This document shows, piece by piece, positions 40,814 to 48,806 of a DNA stretch of 58,479 nucleotides. Position numbers and translations under genes: made by a program. The stretch's first letter is position 1, and each line of letters opens with the position of its first letter. The notes beneath the pieces were generated by a model. It saw only the letters and a list, made by a program, of their open reading frames with translations, did no database searches and was not told the origin of the DNA. The stretch comes from an uncultured Bacillota bacterium (GTDB lineage: Bacteria > Bacillota > Clostridia > Oscillospirales > Oscillospiraceae), in NCBI GenBank assembly GCA_947650875.1, contig CANSXE010000005.1:1-58479 (forward strand), read 5' to 3'.

Positions 40814-41802
40814 AGGAAATTCATCTGGGCACCATCGGCTCCGGGGTGATCGTCCGCTCCATTCTGGACTGCGTGCAGCAGACCGAGGGGGTCCATCTGG
40901 AGGCGGTCTACTCCCGGACGGAGGAGAAGGGCCGGGCGCTGGCCCGGGACTACGGCGCGGAGAAGGTCTATACCGATATGGGGAGCTTCCTGTCAGACGG
41001 GGAAGTGGATGTGGTCTACATCGCCACCCCCAACCTGCTGCACTATGAACAGGTCAAGGGGGCCCTGCTGGCGGGCAAGCATGTGATCTGCGAAAAGCCC
41101 TTCTGCACCAGGGCGGACCAGGCCCGGGAGCTGCTGGAGCTGGCCATGGAGCGGCGGCTGTTCCTCATCGAAGCCGTCCCCACCCCCTTCCTGCCCAATT
41201 TCCCGGTGCTGAAGGAGCACCTGCCCAAGGTGGGCCCGGTGAAGCTGGTGCTGGGCAACTACACCCAGTACAGCGCCCGCTACGACAGGCTGCTGGCGGG
41301 GGAGACCCCCAACATCTTCAACCCACAGCTGGCCGGCGGCTGCCTGATGGACATCAACTACTACAACGTCTACCTGACCGCTGCCCTCTTCGGCCCCCCG
41401 GACCGGGCGGAGTACTACCCCAACCGGTTTGCCGGCGGGGCGGACACCTCAGGGGTGATGGTGCTGGCCTACCCCGGCTTCACCGCGTCCCTGGCGGGGG
41501 CAAAGGACGCCCGGGGTGTCAGCTTCTACCACATCCAGGGGGAGCGGGGCTGCCTGCGGGTGAAGGACGGCAGCAACGGCCTGACCGAAATCCAGGTGGT
41601 CACGGAGACGGGGGAGGAGACCTTTAATCTCCAGCCCGACCCCAACCGCTGGCTCTACGAGGTCCGGGCCGTCACCAGCCTGATCCGCTCCGGCGACTGC
41701 GACACCGCCTACAGCCTGCTGCGGGACATCACCCTGCCCACGGTGGAGACGGTGGAGACGGCCAGAAAAAAGGCCGGCCTGCGTTTTCCCGGCGATCAAT
41801 AA
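40810..41802 (+). CDS. Gfo/Idh/MocA-family oxidoreductase, third of three
   Basis: 330 residues starting MKEIHLGTIGSGVIVRSILD. The NAD-binding fold, VYIATPNLLHYEQV and catalytic HVICEKPFCTRADQA are visible. The second domain begins around FLIEAVPTPFLPNF and carries GGCLMDINYYNVY where most relatives have the catalytic histidine (DxGxH). Here the motif reads DINYYN, so catalysis may be altered or the partner residue differs. ATG 40810 is preferred to an upstream GTG because of the typical ATGA coupling. It is the last gene before a strong terminator. Confidence 0.88.
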   Translation: MKEIHLGTIGSGVIVRSILDCVQQTEGVHLEAVYSRTEEKGRALARDYGAEKVYTDMGSFLSDGEVDVVYIATPNLLHYEQVKGALLAGKHVICEKPFCTRADQARELLELAMERRLFLIEAVPTPFLPNFPVLKEHLPKVGPVKLVLGNYTQYSARYDRLLAGETPNIFNPQLAGGCLMDINYYNVYLTAALFGPPDRAEYYPNRFAGGADTSGVMVLAYPGFTASLAGAKDARGVSFYHIQGERGCLRVKDGSNGLTEIQVVTETGEETFNLQPDPNRWLYEVRAVTSLIRSGDCDTAYSLLRDITLPTVETVETARKKAGLRFPGDQ

Positions 41803-41816
41803 AGACAAACCGTCTC

Positions 41817-41847
41817 GGGCGGCCGAATTTTTCGGCCGCCCGTTTTT
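41817..41847 (+). terminator. Terminator of the sugar operon
   Basis: A 10-bp stem GGGCGGCCGA and complement with a short AT loop is followed by GTTTTTG. Confidence 0.88.
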
Positions 41848-41862
41848 GATGTGCTTCGACGA

Positions 41863-41891
41863 TTGAAATACCGGGGACGCTGTGGTACAAT
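41863..41891 (+). promoter_or_regulatory. Promoter of the SWIM/MoxR/VWA operon
   Basis: TTGAAA and TACAAT are separated by 17 bp, 42 bp before the first ATG, which has GAGGAGG in front. Confidence 0.75.
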
Positions 41892-41933
41892 CAGGGAAAC
41901 AGAGATGCGATTGCGTTTGAGGAGGTTTTTGTT

Positions 41934-43376
41934 ATGGTATTGACGGAGCAATTCATCCTGCTCCAGGCACCCAACCCCGCAGCGGCGGAGAACGGGCGGA
42001 AACTGTGGAAAAAAGGGAGCTTCTCCGCCCTGCACCGGACCCGGGACGATACCCTGTATTGGGCGGAGTGCGCCGGCAGCGGCAAGAATCCCTACCATGT
42101 GTCCATTGACTGGGCCAACCCGGATGCTCCGGTGTGCCGGTGCTCCTGTCCCAGCCGGCAGTTCCCCTGTAAACACGCCCTGGGGCTGATGTTCCAGCAG
42201 CTGGCAGGCGGCGGGTTCGAGGAGGGGGAGATTCCCCAGGAGCTTGCGGACAAGCGGGCCAAACAGGCGGCCCGGGCCGCCAAAAAAGAGACTGCGGCGG
42301 ACGCGCCCCCCAAGCCCAAACGGACCAACACCGCCGCACAGAAAAAGAAATTGGCCAAACAGCTGGAGGGGCTGGACATGGCGGAGCGGATGGTGGACGA
42401 CCTGCTCTCCTCCGGCCTGGGGGCGCTGGCCGGAGCTTCGGCCCAGACCTATGACAAGCTGGCCAAGGACCTGGGCAGCTGCTACCTCACCGGCCCACAG
42501 ACCGCGTTCACCCGCATCGCCCTGGCGGTGCGCACCGTTCAGCAGGACCCGGAACAGGCGGAAAGGGCCTACAACCAGGCGCTGCGCATCCTGGTGGCTC
42601 TGCGGTCCACCATCAAAAAGTCCCGGACCTTCCTCCAGAACAAGCTGGAGGCGGGCAGCTTCTCCCCGGAGGACTCCGCCCTGTTCGAAGCCCTGGGCGG
42701 GGTGTGGAAGCTGGAGGACCTGCGGGCCATCAGCTCCTTCCGGGAGAATGTGCGGCTGGTTCAGCTGGCCTTTGGCGTGAGCTTTGACCAGGCCAAAAAG
42801 GAGTATGTGGAGCGGGGCTGGTGGATCGACCTGGATGCCGGAAACATCTTCCAGACGCTGAACCTGCGCCCCATGAAGGCGCTGAAATATGTGAAGGGGG
42901 AGGACAGCTGCTTCGGTGCGCTGGAGGTCCCCGTTCTGTACATCTACCCCGGGGAGGGGGACCGGCGGGTGCGCTGGGAGAGCGCCGCCCCCCGGCCCCT
43001 CACGGCCCAGGAGCAGGCAGCCCTGCCCGCCCTGGCCCAGCCCAGCCTGGCGGCTGCGGTGAAGGCGACCAAGGGGGCCATCAAAAACACCCTGGCCCCC
43101 AAATTCCTGGCGGTGCTGGTTCCCGTCGGAAGGCTGGGGAAGGCGGGGGAGACCTTTGTGCTGGAGGACCCCGCCGGGGAGCGGATCGTCCTGCGGGACC
43201 GGCCCGAGGACGGCCCCGGCCACGCCTGCACCGCCCGGCTGGCCATGCTGCCGGAGGAGGTTCCGGCGGGCAGCGCCCTCTTTGGCCTGATGTTTTACCA
43301 CGAGGGGGACCACTCCCTCTGCCTGCACCCCTACAGCGTAGTCACACCGGAGAAGGTTATCCGGTTACTGTATTGA
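41934..43376 (+). CDS. SWIM zinc-finger protein
   Basis: 480 residues, first gene of a five-gene operon. The SWIM motif CxC-x6-CxH is complete (C70, C72, C79, H81), a zinc site thought to bind DNA or protein. The N-terminal part around WAECAGSGKNPYHVSIDW is the conserved lead-in to the finger. Residues 95-125 are lysine/alanine-rich and likely a flexible linker. The remaining 350 residues are mixed helical and unassigned. By composition of the operon it corresponds to E. coli YehQ. Confidence 0.87.
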   Translation: MVLTEQFILLQAPNPAAAENGRKLWKKGSFSALHRTRDDTLYWAECAGSGKNPYHVSIDWANPDAPVCRCSCPSRQFPCKHALGLMFQQLAGGGFEEGEIPQELADKRAKQAARAAKKETAADAPPKPKRTNTAAQKKKLAKQLEGLDMAERMVDDLLSSGLGALAGASAQTYDKLAKDLGSCYLTGPQTAFTRIALAVRTVQQDPEQAERAYNQALRILVALRSTIKKSRTFLQNKLEAGSFSPEDSALFEALGGVWKLEDLRAISSFRENVRLVQLAFGVSFDQAKKEYVERGWWIDLDAGNIFQTLNLRPMKALKYVKGEDSCFGALEVPVLYIYPGEGDRRVRWESAAPRPLTAQEQAALPALAQPSLAAAVKATKGAIKNTLAPKFLAVLVPVGRLGKAGETFVLEDPAGERIVLRDRPEDGPGHACTARLAMLPEEVPAGSALFGLMFYHEGDHSLCLHPYSVVTPEKVIRLLY

Positions 43377-43389
43377 GGAGGTGGCATCT

Positions 43390-45309
43390 ATGAATTTACA
43401 GCCTCTTTATGACGTGAAGGAGCGGCTGGAGCAAGCCGCTATAGCCGGCGCCGGCCTGCTGGGGGAGGACTTCCGTCTCCAGCGGGCGGCGGAGCAGCTG
43501 AAGCCCCTGGCCGGGGCCAGCCCGGTGTTTGGAAAGATCGACGTGGGCCTGACACAGCTGCTGTCTGCCCCGGCGGGAGAGCGGTCCGGCCGGCTGCTGG
43601 ACCTGCTGGCCCTGGTGGACGCGGTGGTCTACACCCAGGGGAAAACCGGCGCGCCCGGGGAGCTGGTCCCCCTGCCCACCGGGGGTGGACAGTATCAGGA
43701 GCTGTCCTACGGCCAGCTGTCCCCCCTCCTCACCGCCCTCACCACCACCGGCGGCGGGCGGATGGAAATAATCAAGTCCGCCTGGGAGGACCGCCCGGAG
43801 CTTTTCAGCGACTTCCGGGTGCTGCCCGCGGTGGTGGCCGGATTGGGGGACAGCTACGGCGAAATCAGTGAGCTGAACGCTGAAATTCTCAAGGCGCTCG
43901 GTCCTGCTTCCCTCCCCCTGTTGAAGGAGGGCTTCGATCCCGCCGGCAACAAGGCCATGGCCCGGCGGGTGGAGGTGGTCTCCGCCCTGGAGGGTGCGGC
44001 AGCTTCCCCCTGGCTGCGGGAGATTCTGCCCCAGGCCAAGAAAGACGTGCGCACCGCTGTTCTGGCCGCCCTGGGGACGAACCGGGAAAATACCTCCCTC
44101 CTGCTGGAGCTGGTCCAGACCGAGAGGGGCGCCAACCGGGATGCCGTCCTCCAGGCCCTGGCCGGACAGGACGGCGAGGGCGTCCGGGCCTTCTGGGAGA
44201 AGGAGCTGGAGAAAAACAGCGACGCGGTGAAGTTTCTGGAGCCGTCCAATGCGGACTGGGCCATCGAGCTGGTGACAAGCGGCCTGCGGCAGAGACTGGA
44301 GCAGTTCCTGGACGGCGGGAAACGCCCCACCTATGAGGAGGGCACCAACCTTACAACCTGGTGCTGGAGCCTGGGGCGCAAGGACTCCCCAATGATGCTG
44401 GACTTTTGGCGCTGGGTGGACAGCCGTGTGGAGAAGATCGACCGGATCAAAGACGAGAAGGACCGCCCGTTTTTCTTCGGGGTGAAGCTCACCGAGCGGC
44501 TGCTGGACATTCTCCGCCACACCGGTCCCGGCCCCCTGCGGGACTACTGCCTGAATCTGTTTGACAGCCACCCCGCCATGACCCGGTATCTGTCCGTCAG
44601 CTTCCCGGCCGCCCTGCTGTCCTGCCCGGCGGCGGAGGTCTTTGAGAAGTACGGCCCCTATATCCTGACGGAGGAGCCCACCCAGGACGCGGAACAGAAA
44701 AAGACCCTGAACACCGTCCTGCTCCGGGCGCTGGGCGATGTGTGGTGGTATCCTCAGGGGGAGCGCTATAACCTCTATGGGGGCCTGTCTACCGCCGAAC
44801 CTCTGGATATCCGGTGGATTGAGCGGCTCACCCGGGCGGTCTGCACCGACGTGCCCAGAAGGGGCGGCGCTTCCCCCTTCGCCTACTACTGGGAGGACGT
44901 GCCCGAGTTTGACCGGACCCTCATGCGGCTGGTCAACCCGGGGGACGAGCGGTGCCGGGAGCTGATGGTCCTCTATCTGCGAAAACGTCTGGACGAAACC
45001 GGCCTGCCCTACCACTACAGCCGCTGGCTGATTCAGCTGGGGGACAGTCCCCGGGGGCTGTTCGGCAAGGCGATGGCCAAAAACCCTTCGGCCAACCACC
45101 TGTATGTGGTGTGGAACCTGATGCACGAAGCCAGCCAGATGCTTCCCGCTGAGGAAGTCATCGCCCTGCTGGAGGAGTTTCAAGCTGCCGGCGCCGCCCG
45201 GAAACAGGCTATGGCCCATTTCCAAAAGGCCATCCCCTGGACGGTGGAACAGCTCCGGGCGGGCAAACCCTTCCCGGATTGGGACGACTGGGAGAAAGCC
45301 GGCAAATAA
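43390..45309 (+). CDS. HEAT-repeat-like scaffold protein (DUF5691 type)
   Basis: 639 residues, predominantly helical, with repeated two-helix units, for example LPLLKEGFDPAGNKAMARRVEVVSAL, WLREILPQAKKDVRTAVLAAL and NRDAVLQALAGQDGEGVRAFW at about 165-280, as in HEAT or Armadillo scaffolds. I assign the family DUF5691 from memory of conserved neighbourhoods with SWIM, MoxR, DUF5682 and VWA genes, not from a search. ATG 43390 lies just after GAGGAGG; GTG 43381 falls inside that site. It starts 13 bp after the SWIM gene. Confidence 0.75.
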   Translation: MNLQPLYDVKERLEQAAIAGAGLLGEDFRLQRAAEQLKPLAGASPVFGKIDVGLTQLLSAPAGERSGRLLDLLALVDAVVYTQGKTGAPGELVPLPTGGGQYQELSYGQLSPLLTALTTTGGGRMEIIKSAWEDRPELFSDFRVLPAVVAGLGDSYGEISELNAEILKALGPASLPLLKEGFDPAGNKAMARRVEVVSALEGAAASPWLREILPQAKKDVRTAVLAALGTNRENTSLLLELVQTERGANRDAVLQALAGQDGEGVRAFWEKELEKNSDAVKFLEPSNADWAIELVTSGLRQRLEQFLDGGKRPTYEEGTNLTTWCWSLGRKDSPMMLDFWRWVDSRVEKIDRIKDEKDRPFFFGVKLTERLLDILRHTGPGPLRDYCLNLFDSHPAMTRYLSVSFPAALLSCPAAEVFEKYGPYILTEEPTQDAEQKKTLNTVLLRALGDVWWYPQGERYNLYGGLSTAEPLDIRWIERLTRAVCTDVPRRGGASPFAYYWEDVPEFDRTLMRLVNPGDERCRELMVLYLRKRLDETGLPYHYSRWLIQLGDSPRGLFGKAMAKNPSANHLYVVWNLMHEASQMLPAEEVIALLEEFQAAGAARKQAMAHFQKAIPWTVEQLRAGKPFPDWDDWEKAGK

Positions 45310-45324
45310 TTGGAGGAATGAACC

Positions 45325-46413
45325 ATGAAAAATGTACAGCGGCTCCCGGCAGAGGAGCTTTTCCAGCGGGAGCTGGACGCTTTAATCTCGGCGGAGACCG
45401 ACCCCATTCCCACCGGATGGCGGATGTCCCCCCGGTCGGTGTTGACCTACATCCAGGGCAACACCACTGTCAAGGGCGTTGAGATTACCCCCAAGTACAT
45501 CGGCAACAGGCGGCTGGTGGAGATCGCCATCGCCACCCTCCTCACCGACCGGGCCCTTCTCCTCATCGGTGAGCCGGGCACCGCCAAGAGCTGGCTCAGC
45601 GAGCACCTGGCCGCCGCCATCACCGGCGACTCCACCAAGGTGGTCCAGGGCACCGCCGGCACCACCGAGGAGCAGATCAAATACTCCTGGAACTACGCCA
45701 TGCTCATCGCCAAGGGCCCCTGCCCCGAAGCCATGGTGAAAAGCCCCGTCTACCGGGCCATGGAGTCGGGCTCCATCGCCCGCATTGAGGAAATTTCCCG
45801 CTGCGCCAGCGAGGTCCAGGACGCCCTCATCTCCATCCTGTCGGAAAAGCGGCTGTCCGTCCCTGAGCTGGGGCTGGAGCTCCCGGCACAGAAGGGATTT
45901 TCGGTGATTGCCACCGCCAACACCCGGGACAAGGGGGTCAACGACATGTCGGCCGCCCTGAAACGGCGGTTTAACATCATAGTCCTGCCCACCCCGGCGG
46001 ACATTCAGGACGAGATGGATATCGTCCAGACCCGGGTGGAGCAGCTGTCCGCCGGGCTGGACCTGAACGCCCGCCAGCCCGACGTGGACACGGTGGAGAA
46101 GGTGGTCACCATTTTCCGGGAGCTGCGCTCCGGGGCCACCCTGGACGGCAAGCAGAAGCTGAAGCCCACCTCCGGGGTGCTGTCCACCGCCGAGGCCATC
46201 TCCCTGCTGTGCAACTCCATGGCCCTGGCCGGCTCCTTCGGAGATGGCGGGATCATGCCTGAGGACCTGGCCGCCGCCCTCCAGGGCGCGGTGGTGAAGG
46301 ACGAGGACAAGGACAAGGTGAGCTGGAAAGAATATCTGGAGAATGTTATGAAGAAGCGGGGGAGCCAGTGGCTGCCCCTCTACCGGGCCTGCCGGGAGCT
46401 GAACGGAAAATGA
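45325..46413 (+). CDS. MoxR-family AAA+ ATPase
   Basis: 362 residues. Walker A is LLIGEPGTAKSWL (about residue 82). The Walker B region reads IARIEEISRC where most relatives have a hydrophobic stretch ending in DE, so the first acidic residue is glutamate. Sensor 1 is VIATANTRDKG and the arginine finger region ALKRRFN. MoxR ATPases act as chaperones that insert metals or remodel partners, usually with a VWA protein; here the VWA gene is two genes downstream. It overlaps the next gene by 4 bp. It corresponds to E. coli YehL. Confidence 0.9.
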   Translation: MKNVQRLPAEELFQRELDALISAETDPIPTGWRMSPRSVLTYIQGNTTVKGVEITPKYIGNRRLVEIAIATLLTDRALLLIGEPGTAKSWLSEHLAAAITGDSTKVVQGTAGTTEEQIKYSWNYAMLIAKGPCPEAMVKSPVYRAMESGSIARIEEISRCASEVQDALISILSEKRLSVPELGLELPAQKGFSVIATANTRDKGVNDMSAALKRRFNIIVLPTPADIQDEMDIVQTRVEQLSAGLDLNARQPDVDTVEKVVTIFRELRSGATLDGKQKLKPTSGVLSTAEAISLLCNSMALAGSFGDGGIMPEDLAAALQGAVVKDEDKDKVSWKEYLENVMKKRGSQWLPLYRACRELNGK

Positions 46414-48746
46414 GCGGGCCGGTATTTTTCGGGGTGCGCCACCTGTCCCCGGCGGCGGCGTACCACCTGCGCCGGGCGCTGGACGCGGCAAAGCCCAGCT
46501 TAATTCTGGTGGAGGGCCCCAGCGATTTGAGCGGGCAGATGGAGTGGCTGTGCCACCCAGAGACAAAATTCCCCGCCGCCATCCTGGCCTACACCAAGAC
46601 GCCGCCGGTGCGCACCGTGCTGTGGCCCTTCGCCATCTACTCCCCGGAGGTCCAGGCGATCCTCTGGGCCCATGAGCACGGGGTGGAGTGCCGGTTTATG
46701 GACCTGCCCTCCTCTGTATTTCTGGCATTCCGGGAGGACCCTCTCCGTCACGGCTCCGCCGTGCCGCCACCCCAAGAGGGGGAGGTAAGGGACACGGAAA
46801 CGAGCGCCCCCTCCGGGGGAGTTGTCGAGGGGAGCGAGACTGAGAGGGCATCCACCGAATCGGTCTACAAGCGCCTGGAGACCCTCACCGGCGAGGACCA
46901 CGACACCTTCTGGGAGCGAAATTTCGAGCAGATTAATAACTTTGAGGAATACCAGGCGGTCTGCAATACATTTGGCAATCAGCTCCGGGCGGCTTCGGAG
47001 GACAGCCAGTGGGACAGGGCCGAGACGGTGGTGCGGGAGGCCTACATGAAACGGGTAATCTGCCAGGCCGTCGGCAGCGGCGTGCCGACAGAGGAGATTT
47101 TCTGCGTCTGCGGGTCCTTCCATGTGGCGGGTCTGGAGGAAAATTCCCCCATGACCGACGAAGAGGAGGACGCCCTGCCCCGGACGGAGGCCTGCGCCAC
47201 CCTGATGCCCTACTCCTACTACCGGCTCACCACCCGCTCCGGCTACGGGGCGGGGAATAAGGCCCCGGCCTACTTTGAGCTGCTGTGGGACGCCCTCAAC
47301 GGCAAAGGTCCGGGGGAGGTCCCCTACCTCTACCTGACCCGGCTGGCTGCCGCCCACAGGAACGCAGGCAATCTGACCTCCTCCGCCGAGGTCATCGAGT
47401 CTGTCCGGCTGGCCCAGGCCCTCTGCGCCATGCGGGGGAGCAAGTACCCCACACTGTCAGACCTGCGGGACGCCTCCGTCACTACTATGGGCCATGGGCA
47501 GTTCTCCGAGCTGGCTCTGGCGGCGGCGGACACGGAAATCGGCAAAACCATCGGCTTTCTCCCCCAGGGGGTGGCCCGCACCAGCGTGCAGGAGGACTTT
47601 TACCGGCAGCTCAAAGAGCTGCGGCTGGAGAAATTCCGCACTGTCCAGATCCAGCAGCTGGACCTGGATTTGCGGGAGAAGCTGAATGTGAAGTCGGAGA
47701 CGGCCGCCCTGGCCGACCTGCGCCGGTCCTTCTTCCTCCACCGCCTGCGGGTGCTGGGGGTCCACTTCGCCGCCCTCCTCCCCTCCCGGCAGGAGGGGGC
47801 CAGCTGGGGGGAGTACTGGGAGCTGCGCTGGACCCCGGAGGTGGAAATTGAAGTTGTGGAGTCCGCCCTCATGGGGGACACCATTGAAGGGGCAGCGGCT
47901 TTCGCCCTGAAGGAGCGGGCGGACAACAGCACCGCCCTTGACCAGGCTGCGTCCATCTTCCAGGACGCTTTCCTGTGCGGGATGCCCGCCGCCGCCCAGC
48001 ATGCCCTGTCCATCTTGCAGGGGCTGGGGGTGGACGCCGCCGCCCTTGCCGACGTGGCTGAGACGGCTTCCCGGCTCAGCCTGGTGGTGCGGTACGGCGA
48101 CCTGCGGCGGTTTGACGCAGAGCCGGTGATCCCCCTTGTAAAGCAGTTATACCTGCGGGCCTGTCTCACCCTGGCGGATGCCTGTATCTGCGACGCTCAG
48201 GCCGCATCCGCTGTGACCCAGGCAATGGACAGGTTAAACACTTTACAGCTCAGCCACGACTTTCTGGAGGAGGAGCGGTGGATTTCCCTGCTGGAGGAAA
48301 TCTCCGACCGGGACGACCTGAATACCCGCTGCTCCGGCTTTGCCATGGCCATCCTTCTGGAGCGGGGCAGGGCGGACGAGGACCTCCTCGCCCGGGAGGT
48401 GGCCCGGCGGCTGTCACCCGGCGTGCCCGCTGATTTGGGGGCGGGGTGGTTCGAGGGACTGGCGGGGAAAAACCGCTATGCCCTCATTGCCCGGCTGTCC
48501 CTGTGGCGGCAGCTGGACGACTACCTCAATACCCTGGACGACGAGACCTTCCGCCGGGCGCTGGTGTTTTTGCGCCGGGCCTTCGCGGATTTCTCCCCCA
48601 AGGAGAAGAACGACATCGCGGAAAACCTGGGGGAAATCTGGGGCGTGAACCCCCAGCAGGCGGCGGAGCTGCTGATGAACGAGACAACAGAAGCCGAACA
48701 GGCGGTTTTAGAGAGCCTGTCCGACTTCGACTTTGACGATATCTGA
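46410..48746 (+). CDS. DUF5682 family protein with an in-frame repeat insertion
   Basis: 778 residues, a large helical protein starting MSGPVFFGVRHLSPAAAYHL and containing SLILVEGPSDL near residue 35. I assign DUF5682 (E. coli YehM) by the start motif and operon position. Residues about 110-147 (HGSAVPPPQEGEVRDTETSA and the following SGGVVEGSETE) are encoded by a stretch that matches the genome's family B palindromic repeats and look like a disordered insert. The frame is kept and no stop is introduced. ATG 46410 overlaps the ATPase stop by ATGA; a longer in-frame start is unlikely. Function unknown; probably a subunit worked on by the ATPase. Confidence 0.82.
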   Translation: MSGPVFFGVRHLSPAAAYHLRRALDAAKPSLILVEGPSDLSGQMEWLCHPETKFPAAILAYTKTPPVRTVLWPFAIYSPEVQAILWAHEHGVECRFMDLPSSVFLAFREDPLRHGSAVPPPQEGEVRDTETSAPSGGVVEGSETERASTESVYKRLETLTGEDHDTFWERNFEQINNFEEYQAVCNTFGNQLRAASEDSQWDRAETVVREAYMKRVICQAVGSGVPTEEIFCVCGSFHVAGLEENSPMTDEEEDALPRTEACATLMPYSYYRLTTRSGYGAGNKAPAYFELLWDALNGKGPGEVPYLYLTRLAAAHRNAGNLTSSAEVIESVRLAQALCAMRGSKYPTLSDLRDASVTTMGHGQFSELALAAADTEIGKTIGFLPQGVARTSVQEDFYRQLKELRLEKFRTVQIQQLDLDLREKLNVKSETAALADLRRSFFLHRLRVLGVHFAALLPSRQEGASWGEYWELRWTPEVEIEVVESALMGDTIEGAAAFALKERADNSTALDQAASIFQDAFLCGMPAAAQHALSILQGLGVDAAALADVAETASRLSLVVRYGDLRRFDAEPVIPLVKQLYLRACLTLADACICDAQAASAVTQAMDRLNTLQLSHDFLEEERWISLLEEISDRDDLNTRCSGFAMAILLERGRADEDLLAREVARRLSPGVPADLGAGWFEGLAGKNRYALIARLSLWRQLDDYLNTLDDETFRRALVFLRRAFADFSPKEKNDIAENLGEIWGVNPQQAAELLMNETTEAEQAVLESLSDFDFDDI
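46738..46848 (+). repeat. Family B palindromic element inside a coding region
   Basis: CCGTCACGGCT-CGCCG-GCC and the following CCCCAAGAGGGGG match the right half of the 7318-7432 element read on the other strand. They are followed by CCCCCTCCGGGGGAGTTGTC and ACTGAGAGGG, which match a left half. About 111 bp (37 codons) are therefore repeat-derived. Confidence 0.75.
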
Positions 48747-48755
48747 TGGGTAATA

Positions 48756-48784
48756 TGCAGGGGCATACATTGTGCGCCCCTGCA
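48756..48784. repeat. Short GC palindrome (family C) before the VWA gene
   Basis: TGCAGGGGC and GCCCCTGCA arms flank an 11-base centre containing CATTGTG. Related GTAGGGGC / GCCCCTGC arms occur at 53868-53938. Confidence 0.6.
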
Positions 48785-48806
48785 GGCAGCGTGATGAGGT
48801 GATTTT

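Noticed and set aside
46368-46409. Upstream start for the DUF5682 gene
   Set aside because: It would overlap the end of the ATPase gene by 46 bp and translate its C-terminus in another frame. The ATGA overlap at 46410 is the normal coupling and gives the expected family start MSGPVFFG.
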